From Flavobacteriaceae bacterium (lineage in GTDB: Bacteria; Bacteroidota; Bacteroidia; Flavobacteriales; Flavobacteriaceae): DNA of 64,000 nt. Made by a program: the position numbers and the translations under genes. How positions within the stretch are numbered: the stretch's first letter is position 1; the number at the start of each line of letters is the position of its first letter. This document shows, in pieces, positions 24,380 to 33,718 of this stretch. The stretch lies in contig JAGKWW010000019.1 of assembly GCA_021151665.1 (NCBI GenBank), positions 1 through 64,000 on the forward strand, given 5' to 3'. Below the pieces are notes generated by a model. That model made no database searches and had not been told where the DNA came from. It saw only the letters and a list, made by a program, of their open reading frames with translations.

Positions 24380-25355
24380 ATGAAAGCAGCACTAGTATTC
24401 CAAAAAGGCGAATTGCCACGATATGTAGAGGATTTTCCCGAACCCCGGCCCGAGAACGAGAGCGGACAACTGTGCCTGGTAAAGGCATCTGCCGTAAAAA
24501 ATCTCGACAAGATGCGTGCCAGCGGCAAACATTACTCCACCGAAAATGAAGTGTGGCGGGCAAAAGTGGTGGGGGGAGATGGTGTGGGTTTCCTCGAGGA
24601 CGGCACCAGGGTATATGGTATAGGTTTAACTGGTATGATAGCCGAGAAAGCTGTTATCGAAAAAGATAAGATGGTGAAAGTGCCCGCGAGCCTAGACGAT
24701 GCCACCGCAGCCGCATTGCCAAATGCCGTAATGGGTTCGGCACTGGCTTTTGCGGTTCCGCGCGGGACTTAAGGCGGGCCAAACCGTGCTTATAAACGGA
24801 GCCACCGGGGTTACGGGCAGGGTTGCCGTACAAATTGCCAAATATTATGGTGCTGAAAAGGTCATCGCTACCGGCAGGAATGTGCAGTCGTTAGAAGACT
24901 TGTTGCTGCTCGGAGCCGATGAGATAATTACCCTTACCGGCGATAATGATGCTTTAAAAAGCCAGATCATCCAGGTCCACCAGCAAAATCCGATAGATGT
25001 GGTCATGGATTATTTGTGGGGTCCCAGCGCTGAAGCGATTCTTATGGCGCTGAAGGGAAATGGCGGCTTCTCGCACCGTACCCGCTATATTACGGTAGGC
25101 GGAATGACGGGAGACACTATCACGTTGTCTTCTTCTATATTGCGTGGCACCGATATCCAGATTTCAGGCTCTGGCCTTGGTAGCTGGACCCGCGAAGAGA
25201 TGCGGGCCTTAATTACAGAGATATTGCCTGAAATTTTTGAACTGGCGGCCAATGGTAAAATAAGAATAGACACAATCAGCATTACTGTGAAAGACATAGA
25301 AAAGAACTGGGGTAAAAATATTGACGGAGGCTCAAGGCTGGTCGTTCATATATAA
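24380..25355 (+). pseudogene. Zinc-binding alcohol dehydrogenase family gene, frameshifted
   Basis: Two overlapping frames together make one quinone oxidoreductase-like protein. The first frame gives the GroES-like N-terminal domain (MKAALVFQKGELP to LPNAVMGSALAF) and stops at 24772. The second, shifted frame continues with RFRAGLKAGQTVLINGATGV, the nucleotide-binding domain, to 25355. An extra T in the TTTT run at 24748-24751 explains the break exactly: removing one T gives GSALALRFRAGLK. The promoter and terminator are intact, so the loss is recent, or the base is a sequencing error. Substrate unknown; NADPH-dependent reduction of enones or quinones is typical of the family. Confidence 0.85.
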
Positions 25356-25376
25356 GATGATCCAGTATTTGTAAAA

Positions 25377-25403
25377 AATAAGCTCCCGTTAAAGGAGCTT
25401 ATT
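25377..25403. terminator. Bidirectional terminator
   Basis: Perfect 10-bp stem AATAAGCTCC / GGAGCTTATT with loop CGTTAAA, between two convergent genes. Confidence 0.75.
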
Positions 25404-25405
25404 GA

Positions 25406-25942
25406 TTAAGGTGCTACGTGGCCCTCAATACTGTCATCATACGTTTGCCCGACGATGGCGCCAAAGGCCGTTTTTATCATCGCAATGGCGTTGCCGTGCT
25501 TATTGTCCCAATAGTATCCGTCAGATGGTGTAAACTTAATTACCGATATGCGGGGATCGTCCTTTCCTTCGGTAAACCATACTTTAAGGATTGGGTCCCA
25601 AAGCTCTTCAATCTTTTGTTTGTCCTCAGAGATCGAAGCTTTTCCATACAGCGTAAGAAAGTCACTATGCGCCGAGCCCTGAAACATAAGCTGTACTGCC
25701 GGATCTTCCTGTATCTGGGCATTCTTGTGTGAGTCGTTGGCGCTCAGGAACCAAAAGTTGCCCTGGTCATCTATCTTCTGCGGCGACATAGGGCGCGTTT
25801 CGATGGCTTTGCCTGTAGAGATCTTAGTGCAGAAAAAACAAGAACTTGCCGATTTGGCGATTTCCTTGATCTTATCAATACCTTCTTTTCCTACCAGGTC
25901 TTCAAAATTGTCTTCGGGTTGTTGCTGGTTTATCGAATCCAT
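25406..25942 (-). CDS. Pyridoxamine 5'-phosphate oxidase-like FMN protein
   Basis: A 178-residue flavin-binding split-barrel protein of the general stress 26 type. It has TRPMSPQKIDDQGNFWFLSA near the start of the barrel and VQLMFQGSAHSDFLTLYGKA in the middle, both typical of this group. An N-terminal helical extension of about 30 residues (EDLVGKEGIDKIKEIAKSA) is usual. Relatives bind FMN or F420 and are induced by stress; true PdxH activity is not expected. It is a stand-alone gene with a near-match to the -7 element (TAATTTTA) upstream. Confidence 0.82.
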   Translation of the reverse strand: MDSINQQQPEDNFEDLVGKEGIDKIKEIAKSASSCFFCTKISTGKAIETRPMSPQKIDDQGNFWFLSANDSHKNAQIQEDPAVQLMFQGSAHSDFLTLYGKASISEDKQKIEELWDPILKVWFTEGKDDPRISVIKFTPSDGYYWDNKHGNAIAMIKTAFGAIVGQTYDDSIEGHVAP

Positions 25943-26034
25943 AGCTTTTTAGTTTTTTGTTATTACCTAAAATTAGCTATAAAGAAGTTCGACACCTGTT
26001 AGCATAATGATAATTAATATTTAGTAATTAATAA

Positions 26035-26484
26035 TTACAGATTTTTCTCAAAGCAGACGCTGCTTTCCACACCGGCATATTGCCCGTAATTCGGGATAAT
26101 TGCATAGCCGCATTTCTTGTAAAGCCCGATAGCCTCCGGTTGTTTCTTGCCGGTTTCAAGGATGCATTTTGCATAGCCTTCTTCCTTAGCCCAGTACTCC
26201 AGCCCGGCCAGTATGGCCGATGCAATACCCTTCCCGCGAATTGTGGGGGGAACATACATGCGCTTTATTTCCGCTGCGCCCGGACTGTATTCTTTAAACG
26301 CCCCGCAACCTACTGCCGCACCCTCGTGGTAAGCTACAATCACGTGCTTAATAGCATCGATCTTATTGAATTGTGCGAAGAAGGCGTGCTCGTCACCATC
26401 GCGTATTGCCAGGTCTTTATCCAGCGCCGTTACCAGCAGCCGGAAATCTTTATTTTCAGAATTTGTGCGTTCTATTTGAATCAT
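26035..26484 (-). CDS. GNAT family N-acetyltransferase
   Basis: A 149-residue acetyl-CoA-dependent acetyltransferase. The acetyl-CoA-binding motif A is visible as IKRMYVPPTIRGKGIASAIL, followed by motif B in CILETGKKQPEAIGLYKKCGY. Residues 55-70 (VAYHEGAAVGCGAFKEYSPG) form the preceding strands. This subtype is common in Bacteroidota and often acts on small amines, but the substrate is unknown. A stand-alone gene 79 bases from the S9 peptidase gene. Confidence 0.82.
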   Translation of the reverse strand: MIQIERTNSENKDFRLLVTALDKDLAIRDGDEHAFFAQFNKIDAIKHVIVAYHEGAAVGCGAFKEYSPGAAEIKRMYVPPTIRGKGIASAILAGLEYWAKEEGYAKCILETGKKQPEAIGLYKKCGYAIIPNYGQYAGVESSVCFEKNL

Positions 26485-26563
26485 TTGTTTAGGAATGTGT
26501 CACCGCCGCATTTTTTAGTTCGGGACGAGAGCATTTAAAATTCAAAATTTATAATTTAAATAA

Positions 26564-28984
26564 TCATTTGCGGTTCTTCACATATTTATCCAGCCATTGA
26601 TCCTGTTCCCATAACAGATGCAAAATGTTCTCTATGGCTGCGTAGCCGTGGCTTTCTTTCGGCAGAAGCACCAGCCTCGCGGGCGCGCCAAATCCTTTTA
26701 GTGCATTGAAGTAACGCTCACTCTGCATCGTAAAGGTACCGGGATTGTTGTCGGCTTCACCGTGTACGAGGAGCAGCGGTGTTTTCATCTTGTCGGCATG
26801 CATAAAGGGAGACATTTCGTTATACACCGCCGGTACATCCCAGTAATTGCGCTCTTCACTCTGGAATCCGAACGGGGTAAGCGTACGGTTGTATGCACCG
26901 CTTCGTGCAATTCCAGCCGCAAAAAGGTTGGAATGGGTAAGCAGGTTGGCCGTCATAAAGGCGCCATAGCTGTGCCCTCCAACCGCCACACGGTTCCTGT
27001 CGATGTATCCTAATGCGTCTACAGCATCTATTGCGGCTTTGGCATCGGCAACCAACTGTTCGATAAAGGTGTCGTTCGGCTCTGTTTTTCCTTCACCGAC
27101 AATAGGGAACGCAGCATCGTCCAGCACTGCGTAGCCACGCGTTACCCAGTATACCGGCGAACCGTAATTGGGATAGGTAAAATCGTTGGGGTTAGATGTG
27201 TTTTGCGACGCGCTGTTTTTGTCTTTAAACTCTGCGGGGTATGCCCACATGAACATCGGGAGCTTTTCTTTTTTCTTCTTGTCGTAACCCGCGGGTAGAT
27301 ACAGCGTACCCGAAAGCTCAAGGCCATCGGCACGCTTGTACTTAATAACTTCCTTGCTTACGCCCGCAATCTTCAGGAACGGATTCTCGAAAAACGTTAC
27401 CTGTTGCGGCTTCGAATTTTTCTTTAGGACGTTCATTATGTAGTAGTTCGGGTAATCGTTTTTCGATTCCAGGAGTACCAGTACATCGCCCTTCTTTGGG
27501 TCGATCAGGGAGTTGAGCGTAAGCTTTTTATCGATGTAAGGCGATTGGTACAGCCTCGTCTTTTGTTTCGTTTTCAGATTGTATTTGTCGATAAACGGAA
27601 ACTGCCCTTTTGCTGTAAAACCACTACCCACCAGGTAAGCGTTATCACCTTCAATATTCAGTACGTAGCGGCCATAACTGTTTCGTTTCGTATCGAAATC
27701 ACCCGGATCGCTGTAGACGTCCTGGTAATTCAGGTCAAAAATGACTTCAGGCTTTTGCGCAGCGTCAGACGGGTTGAAAAGGTAACTTTTAGAGTTTCGT
27801 GTATTCCACCAACGGTCGGAAAGAAGTGCAATGTTGTCGTTGCCCCAGATTATCCCTGCATACCGGTTAATCGTCTTTACAAGGCTTTTTGCTTCACCGG
27901 TAAACGGTGCAGGCCATTCAAATACTTCATCGCGGTATTCGGTTTTTACTTCGGGGTCGCCGCCATCCAGCGCTTCCGCCCAGAATAGTGTTGCAGGTTT
28001 ATCTGCCCTCCAGCTGATGCTTCGCCTGCCTTTTTCCACAGCCATAAATCCTTTTGGCAACACTTCATTTAACGGCTTATGCGCCACAACAGCCGCGGGC
28101 TTTCCGCCAATCTCGTAAACGCCAATAGTGCTGGGAAAACGCTCATAGGTTACGAGGTAAGAGAACGGTTTGTTAAGCGTGCTCAGCATTACGTAATTTC
28201 CGTCAGGAGAAACCGAAGCTCCCAAATGCATTGCAGCATCGCGCCACAGGGTTTTCGTGCCATCCAACCCAACTTTATAGAGTTCCGAAGTTACGAGCGT
28301 TTCAAAGTTCGCTTCGTCGTTCTTATTCTTTAACAAATCCTGGTAGGTTCTGTTCTGGGCTTTGCTGCCATCGCTAACCGTAACGGTCGGGCCATTAGGC
28401 AGTGATTGTGCGGTATTGATAAGTGGTGCGCGGTTGGCCGGCAGCATTTTTATAAGCATTGTCTTGCTGTCCTTTAGCCAGCTTATGGGGCTGCCGATAT
28501 TGGCGTTCAGCGTCGCTTCAGTAATTCGCGTGAGCTTTAATGTCGCGATATCAAGAACCCAAGCTTCCACACCGGTTTCGGTTGTATTAGTAAAAGCTAC
28601 TTTGGTTTCGTCGGGCGACCATGTAAAATAGGCCAGCCGTGGATTTGCAGGCAAACCGCTTATCTGCACCGGTTCTTTATCGCGCAGCCTTTTGTAGCGG
28701 ATGTTATTTACATAAGTAAGCGTACTTGATATGTTCGTTTTCGGGTTGATCCGGAGCCCGCCAAGCTTCATTTCATCTTCACTAAGCTCTGCCAGCGATT
28801 TGTAAGCGTTGCGGTACAATAGGAGCATGTGCTGCTTTTTGCTATCCATACTCACCGAGGGCGCCCGCTGTACATCTACCAGTTCGAGTATTTCCTTTGG
28901 CGGTTTTTGATAGGTAACATTTTCCTGTGCCTGTGCCTGCCATACTAATGCCGTAAATAGCACGGCGTAAACGAAACGTTTCAT
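26564..28984 (-). CDS. S9 family prolyl oligopeptidase-like peptidase
   Basis: An 806-residue exported serine peptidase with signal peptide MKRFVYAVLFTALVWQAQA. The N-terminal two-thirds form a beta-propeller (LAYFTWSPDETKVAFTN is one blade). The C-terminal alpha/beta-hydrolase domain has the nucleophile in GGHSYGAFMT, the aspartate in LVHGEADNNPGT and the histidine in KESHGYAAIEN. All three catalytic residues are present. It probably trims peptides in the periplasm. Length agrees with the glutamyl/dipeptidyl-peptidase-like S9 enzymes of Bacteroidota. Confidence 0.9.
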   Translation of the reverse strand: MKRFVYAVLFTALVWQAQAQENVTYQKPPKEILELVDVQRAPSVSMDSKKQHMLLLYRNAYKSLAELSEDEMKLGGLRINPKTNISSTLTYVNNIRYKRLRDKEPVQISGLPANPRLAYFTWSPDETKVAFTNTTETGVEAWVLDIATLKLTRITEATLNANIGSPISWLKDSKTMLIKMLPANRAPLINTAQSLPNGPTVTVSDGSKAQNRTYQDLLKNKNDEANFETLVTSELYKVGLDGTKTLWRDAAMHLGASVSPDGNYVMLSTLNKPFSYLVTYERFPSTIGVYEIGGKPAAVVAHKPLNEVLPKGFMAVEKGRRSISWRADKPATLFWAEALDGGDPEVKTEYRDEVFEWPAPFTGEAKSLVKTINRYAGIIWGNDNIALLSDRWWNTRNSKSYLFNPSDAAQKPEVIFDLNYQDVYSDPGDFDTKRNSYGRYVLNIEGDNAYLVGSGFTAKGQFPFIDKYNLKTKQKTRLYQSPYIDKKLTLNSLIDPKKGDVLVLLESKNDYPNYYIMNVLKKNSKPQQVTFFENPFLKIAGVSKEVIKYKRADGLELSGTLYLPAGYDKKKKEKLPMFMWAYPAEFKDKNSASQNTSNPNDFTYPNYGSPVYWVTRGYAVLDDAAFPIVGEGKTEPNDTFIEQLVADAKAAIDAVDALGYIDRNRVAVGGHSYGAFMTANLLTHSNLFAAGIARSGAYNRTLTPFGFQSEERNYWDVPAVYNEMSPFMHADKMKTPLLLVHGEADNNPGTFTMQSERYFNALKGFGAPARLVLLPKESHGYAAIENILHLLWEQDQWLDKYVKNRK

Positions 28985-29154
28985 AGTGTTGAAGTTGGTC
29001 TAAATTTTGCCTAAGATAAGTCAATCCGGTTAAATCTGTTATGGCGGCTCGCTGTTAATTTTGCAAAGAAGCTTTCAAAATAGTAGCGCTGCGAAGGTTT
29101 ACTATTACGGAATGTTTATTTTTACACCCTTGTTTTTATTAAAATAGTCAATTC

Positions 29155-30168
29155 ATGTACCACTCTAAGATAACCGGCCTCGGCTACTATGTCCCTGATA
29201 ACGTTGTAACCAACGACGACCTTTCTAAAATTATGGATACCAACGATGCGTGGATCCAGGAGCGTACCGGAATAAAAGAACGCCGGCATGTAGTGAAAGG
29301 CGATGGCGACACTACTACGACCATGGGGGTAAAAGCCGCAAAGATCGCGATTGAGCGCGCCGGCCTTGATAAGGAAGATATCGATTTTATCGTATTTGCC
29401 ACCCTGAGCCCCGATTATTATTTTCCGGGACCGGGTGTGTTGGTTCAGCGCGACCTCGGCATGAAGCGCACTGTTGGAGCGCTCGATGTACGCAACCAGT
29501 GTTCAGGATTTATCTACGCACTCTCTGTGGCCGACCAGTTTATTAAAACCGGAATGTACAAAAATATCCTGATCATCGGTTCAGAACTGCATTCTACCGG
29601 GCTTGATATGACCACGCGTGGACGCGGTGTATCTGTCATATTTGGTGATGGGGCAGGAGCAGCGGTTCTTTCGCGGGAAGAAGATAATACGAAAGGAATC
29701 CTGTCTACACATCTCCATTCTGAGGGCCAGCATGCTGAAGAACTTTCACTGATAGCTCCCGGTATGGGCAGCCGTTGGGTAACAGATATTATTGCCGATA
29801 ACAATCCTGACGACGAAAGCTATTATCCGTACATGAACGGACAGTTCGTGTTTAAAAATGCTGTAGTCCGTTTTAGCGAAGTGATCATGGAAGGCCTTAA
29901 AGCGAATAACCTGCAGGTAGCGGATATCAATATGCTTATCCCTCACCAGGCGAATCTCAGGATATCGCAGTTCATCCAACAGAAATTCGGGCTTAGCGAT
30001 GACAAGGTATACAACAATATCATGAAGTATGGCAACACCACAGCGGCCTCTGTCCCTATTGCCCTTACCGAGGCATGGGAGCAGGGTAAGATAAAAAGTG
30101 GCGACCTGGTGGTGCTTGCGGCCTTCGGGAGCGGCTTTACATGGGGAAGCGCCATCATACGCTGGTAA
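29155..30168 (+). CDS. 3-oxoacyl-ACP synthase III-like ketosynthase
   Basis: A 337-residue thiolase-fold condensing enzyme. The catalytic triad is visible: Cys116 in VRNQCSGFIYAL, His in IPHQANLRI and Asn in YGNTTAAS. It starts with YHSKITGLGYYVPDNVVTN, typical of FabH-like proteins. It probably condenses an acyl-CoA with malonyl-ACP to start fatty acid synthesis, or makes a related beta-keto product. It is not next to other fab genes, so it may be a second, specialised FabH copy. A terminator follows. Confidence 0.85.
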   Translation: MYHSKITGLGYYVPDNVVTNDDLSKIMDTNDAWIQERTGIKERRHVVKGDGDTTTTMGVKAAKIAIERAGLDKEDIDFIVFATLSPDYYFPGPGVLVQRDLGMKRTVGALDVRNQCSGFIYALSVADQFIKTGMYKNILIIGSELHSTGLDMTTRGRGVSVIFGDGAGAAVLSREEDNTKGILSTHLHSEGQHAEELSLIAPGMGSRWVTDIIADNNPDDESYYPYMNGQFVFKNAVVRFSEVIMEGLKANNLQVADINMLIPHQANLRISQFIQQKFGLSDDKVYNNIMKYGNTTAASVPIALTEAWEQGKIKSGDLVVLAAFGSGFTWGSAIIRW

Positions 30169-30185
30169 CAGACAAACGAAATATC

Positions 30186-30219
30186 AAGTGCCTCCGCAAA
30201 CGGGGGCATTTTCTTTTTG
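30186..30219 (+). terminator. Terminator of the FabH-like gene
   Basis: An 11-pair stem around GTGCCTCCG / CGGGGGCAT with loop CAAA (30186-30211), including two G-U pairs, followed by T-rich sequence. Confidence 0.75.
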
Positions 30220-30243
30220 TATAGATTTGTAAAAACCGATATC

Positions 30244-30762
30244 GTGAAGTTACGTATGACGCTGTTCCTGATTCTCTTAATCCCGGTGTGCCTTGCGCTG
30301 TATTATTTTTACCCATCGCCTAAGCTGCCGCACGGGTCGGTTATCGACAGGCTGGTGGTGTATAAAAGCGAAAGAAGAATGGAAGCATGGAGCGGAAATT
30401 CCCTTCTGAAAACCTACACCGTTTCATTAGGTAAAAACCCTGTCGGGCACAAAGAGTTTGAAGGCGACTGCAAAACTCCGGAGGGTGTTTACACGATCAA
30501 TGAACGAAACCCGAACAGCGCCTACCATAAAAACCTTGGGGTCTCTTACCCTAATGGCAAAGATATTACCCACGCCGCCTCATGGGGCAAACCGCCTGGC
30601 GGACATATCAAGATTCATGGGCTGCGCAACGGGCGTGGTTACATCGGCAAATTCCACCGCTGGAAAGACTGGACCGCAGGCTGCATTGCTGTAACCAATG
30701 CCGAGGTGGATGAATTGTACTCTGCCGTGAAGGAAAACGCGGTGATTGAGATATTGCCTTAG
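30244..30762 (+). CDS. L,D-transpeptidase (YkuD) with N-terminal membrane anchor
   Basis: A 172-residue protein. The frame opens at a TTG (30217) inside the preceding terminator, so the GTG at 30244 or the ATG at 30256 is the likely start. The start is followed by a membrane segment (LRMTLFLILLIPVCLALYYF). The YkuD domain covers residues 35-172: KTPEGVYTINERNP, the motif HIKIHGL, and the catalytic DWTAGCIAVTN with its cysteine. It forms 3-3 peptidoglycan cross-links or attaches proteins to the wall on the periplasmic face. All catalytic residues are present. Confidence 0.88.
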   Translation: MKLRMTLFLILLIPVCLALYYFYPSPKLPHGSVIDRLVVYKSERRMEAWSGNSLLKTYTVSLGKNPVGHKEFEGDCKTPEGVYTINERNPNSAYHKNLGVSYPNGKDITHAASWGKPPGGHIKIHGLRNGRGYIGKFHRWKDWTAGCIAVTNAEVDELYSAVKENAVIEILP

Positions 30763-30868
30763 ATAGCTATTAGCTGTCAGCCACGGGCTACAAGCGAGCC
30801 ACACGCAATTATCAATTCGGCACTACCACATTGACTCCTCTCTCCTTCAGAGAATGGGGGGGGAGGTT

Positions 30869-30926
30869 TCAACCCGAAACCCGAAACCTGAAACTCAAAA
30901 CCCAAAGCCCGGAACGCGAAACCCTA
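30869..30926. repeat. Degenerate short tandem repeat (A)CCCGAAAC
   Basis: Six or seven imperfect copies of an 8-9 base unit, such as ACCCGAAAC, CCCGAAAC, CCTGAAACT, CAAAACCCAAAG and CGCGAAACC. It lies between the transpeptidase gene and a terminator. A shorter copy with the same ACCCGAAACCTGAAAC core lies at 47397-47412. Confidence 0.55.
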
Positions 30927-30963
30927 TAAAAAAGCCGGCCCCGGAATTACTCCCGGGGCCGGC
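30926..30963 (-). terminator. Strong GC-rich terminator of the TonB-dependent receptor gene
   Basis: Eleven-base stem GCCGGCCCCGG / CCGGGGCCGGC (30934-30963) with a U-tract on the minus strand. It is 60 bases after the receptor stop codon. Confidence 0.8.
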
Positions 30964-31022
30964 AAACTACTAAACCTAATTATGAAAAACAATAATTCAT
31001 CTGTTGTGAAAGAGCAGAACGG

Positions 31023-33443
31023 TTAGAACATTCCGCCGCCGCCCTGCTTGGTGTTGTCATCACGCTGTTTGCGCTCCATAGCACGGTTCTTGCCACCGCC
31101 AAACCTGTAGTTTAGGGCAACGTAAATCGTGCGGCTTTCCCACCCGAACTGCCCGGCTTGCGGCCATGGGTACTGCCCGTCGAACCCGTAATGCATATTT
31201 TTAAACATATCGTTAAAGCGTACGCTGATGCTCATCGCATCGTTCAGTAGCGAGTAGCGTGCGCCGGAGTCGATCTTGTACATTTCGTGGCTGTTGTTCT
31301 GTACCCCATTCACCGGCCCGCGGTAAAACCCGAATAACAGGAAGCTAAGGCGCTTGTTTACCCTGAAGTTGGAGTTCATCCTCGCGTTAAAGGCATTTGC
31401 GGTAATTTTGCGGGTTACAAAATCATATTGGTCGGTTGTGCCTGCAACAAGTTCAGATACAAGCCCCTGCTGACGGATGCTTGAAAAATCGATAGCCGGT
31501 TGTATGTCCCACCATTTGAATATTTTATAGTTGGATGAAAGTTCAAATCCGTAAGCATTGTTGTGCGAGAAGTTGCCAAAGCTCATGATCTGGTCGTTCT
31601 CATTGGGTGTGCTCTCGTTCGGATACAGAACGCGGTTGATCTCGTCATTAATGAACCTGTAGTATACACCACCGGTCAGCGACGAGCCGTTTTCAAACAT
31701 CCGTGTATAGTTGGCTTCTACCGAGTTGGTGAACTGCGGCCTTAGTGACGGGTTTCCGTAAGAGGTAACAAGTGGCGTAGCAAACTCCCTAACGAGCTTG
31801 GTTTGGTCGATGCTCGGCCTGTCTACACGGCGGCTGTAGCTCAGCTGGTACATGTTCTTTTGCGTAGGCGCATAGGTAAGGTATGCCGAAGGGTACACTT
31901 GGAAATAATCGTCTTTAAACGTCTGAAGCCCACGGTTAAAGTTGGCGCTCACCCTGTAGCTTTCAAACCTGGCACCCAATTGGTAGCTGAATTTGCCCAG
32001 TTTCTGTCCGAATGTTCCGTAAGCCGAATAAATGTCCATATCATAAGTATAGTTCACATTCTGCTGCTCCGGTTCAGCATCAAAAGCAGGGTTATTCGTT
32101 AGATAATCGTTATCAGTACGGTAGATCCTTGCCTCAGCGCCCAGCTCAAGTGTGCTTTTCTCGTTAAGCGGATTCACGTAATCCAGGTTAGCCGTCAGGT
32201 TCTGGCGCTTATCTGCAAGGTCGTCAAAATAATTATAAGCCGATGGCTGTGTAGTTGTATTGTAATAATTTACATACTGTGTGTCCTTGCTGTCGTTAAA
32301 GTTGGTCTCAAAATCAAGCGTGTGTCCTTCTTTTTCAAATTTGTGCTTGTAGGCAAGGTTGTAGGTATTGTTGCGGCTGTCGCCATCCAGGTAAGAGCGC
32401 TGGAAGATATCAAATTGCATGGCGGCCGGTTTGTAATAAATATCGGTACCGATCACGGCATTTCCCGTAAAGTAATTTTGGTTAGTGTATACCGAAAGGG
32501 TGTTGTGATCGTCAATATAAAAGTCCATGCCGATCTTGCCCAGAACCCCTTTGTTATCATTTACCACATCGATGAATTGCTTTGAACCCCTTTCGTCAAA
32601 ACGCTCCACGTGGCCGCCGTTAAACTGCTTACCCATGTTGGTGCCAATGTTGCCAAAGAAATTCACTTTGCCCTTGCGGTAGTTCATATCAAGCGAGCTG
32701 TTTAGCTTTGGCGTGATACCGAAGTTTACGCCCGAGTTAAAATTGCCGTTAAACCCGTCATTTGAGTTTTTGTGCAGCACAATGTTGATGATGCCCGACA
32801 TCCCTTCCGGGTTATATTTTGCGCTCGGATTGGTGATGAGCTCTATCTTTTTGATGGATGACGCCGGTATCTGCTTAAGCAATTGCGCGGCATCAATGTT
32901 AGTAGGGCGCCCGTCTACAAGGATGCGGACGTTCTGGTTGCCACGAAGCGAAACATTACCGTCCTGGTCTACGTTTACCGATGGTATGTTGTTCATGATC
33001 TCTGAAGCGGTACCGCCGGCTGTAGTAAGGTCTTTACCAAGGGTAATTACCTTCCGGTCAAGTTTCTGCTCTATCGTCGATGTTTCCTTTACGATTTCTA
33101 CCTCGCTGAGTTGGGTAGCTTCTTCAGTCATTTTCTGAATGCCGAAATTTTTGGAAGGGTTGCTGCCGTCCAGCGCCGCTTCCATTGCCACGGTTTTATA
33201 ACCCATGAACTGAAACTCTACGCTTAGTGTTTTAAGCGGAAGGCCTTTTACGGTAAAATCGCCGTTGTCGTCGGTAATGCCGCCCGTGAGGACCGTGCCA
33301 TTATCTTTTACAATTATATTAACGTAGGGTAAGGGCTGGCCCGTGGCCTGGTCCTGGACTTTTCCGCTTATGCTGCCCGGGTTTTGGGCATGCGCAGAAA
33401 TGAGGCTCCCGAAAAGGAGCAGAAACAATGCGTAGAATTTCAT
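31023..33443 (-). CDS. TonB-dependent receptor with carboxypeptidase-regulatory N-domain
   Basis: An 806-residue outer-membrane protein. The frame extends upstream to base 33503, but the promoter element at 33473 lies within that extension, so the ATG at 33443 is the start; it opens the signal peptide MKFYALFLLLFGSLISAHAQ. Residues 25-110 are a carboxypeptidase-regulatory-like beta domain (GSISGKVQDQATGQPLPYVN), followed by a plug (NIPSVNVDQDGNVSLRGNQN) and a large barrel ending VALNYRFGGGKN. The short Gly- and Arg-rich tail is common in this group. There is no SusD partner, so it is not part of a polysaccharide locus; substrate unknown. Confidence 0.85.
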   Translation of the reverse strand: MKFYALFLLLFGSLISAHAQNPGSISGKVQDQATGQPLPYVNIIVKDNGTVLTGGITDDNGDFTVKGLPLKTLSVEFQFMGYKTVAMEAALDGSNPSKNFGIQKMTEEATQLSEVEIVKETSTIEQKLDRKVITLGKDLTTAGGTASEIMNNIPSVNVDQDGNVSLRGNQNVRILVDGRPTNIDAAQLLKQIPASSIKKIELITNPSAKYNPEGMSGIINIVLHKNSNDGFNGNFNSGVNFGITPKLNSSLDMNYRKGKVNFFGNIGTNMGKQFNGGHVERFDERGSKQFIDVVNDNKGVLGKIGMDFYIDDHNTLSVYTNQNYFTGNAVIGTDIYYKPAAMQFDIFQRSYLDGDSRNNTYNLAYKHKFEKEGHTLDFETNFNDSKDTQYVNYYNTTTQPSAYNYFDDLADKRQNLTANLDYVNPLNEKSTLELGAEARIYRTDNDYLTNNPAFDAEPEQQNVNYTYDMDIYSAYGTFGQKLGKFSYQLGARFESYRVSANFNRGLQTFKDDYFQVYPSAYLTYAPTQKNMYQLSYSRRVDRPSIDQTKLVREFATPLVTSYGNPSLRPQFTNSVEANYTRMFENGSSLTGGVYYRFINDEINRVLYPNESTPNENDQIMSFGNFSHNNAYGFELSSNYKIFKWWDIQPAIDFSSIRQQGLVSELVAGTTDQYDFVTRKITANAFNARMNSNFRVNKRLSFLLFGFYRGPVNGVQNNSHEMYKIDSGARYSLLNDAMSISVRFNDMFKNMHYGFDGQYPWPQAGQFGWESRTIYVALNYRFGGGKNRAMERKQRDDNTKQGGGGMF

Positions 33444-33472
33444 GTTCGTTAATTGATTGATGATTGATGTGG

Positions 33473-33480
33473 CAAATGTA
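33473..33480 (-). promoter_or_regulatory. -7 promoter element TACATTTG
   Basis: Exact match on the minus strand, 29 bases before the receptor ATG at 33443. It excludes the longer upstream frame. Confidence 0.6.
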
Positions 33481-33686
33481 CAGCTAAAAAATCTATTATG
33501 CAATACAAAGTACCATTTAATGCAAATACTGTGTTTATTGTTATCGCACCTTTATTGCACTTGATAATAGGACTTATGACTCGCTGATTTGTTACAGGGC
33601 AAGGCCAAAATTTTACATTTTAACATTTCCGGGTGTTTAACATTTTATTTAATCCTTCGCGCTACAAGGCGTTAGCAATTAATTTT

Positions 33687-33694
33687 TATCTTTG
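33687..33694 (+). promoter_or_regulatory. -7 promoter element TATCTTTG
   Basis: Exact match 24 bases before the argS ATG. It probably also drives the downstream acylation genes. Confidence 0.6.
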
Positions 33695-33718
33695 CACGCT
33701 TAAAAAAATACATCAGTA

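Noticed and set aside
24750..25355. Independent dehydrogenase gene starting at a TTG at 24750
   Set aside because: The TTG is in the middle of a conserved fold and the upstream frame supplies the missing N-terminal domain; a frameshift is simpler.
30981..31025. 14-codon ATG frame MKNNNSSVVKEQNG between the terminator and the receptor gene
   Set aside because: It overlaps the 3' end of a minus-strand gene and has no promoter element; chance explains it.
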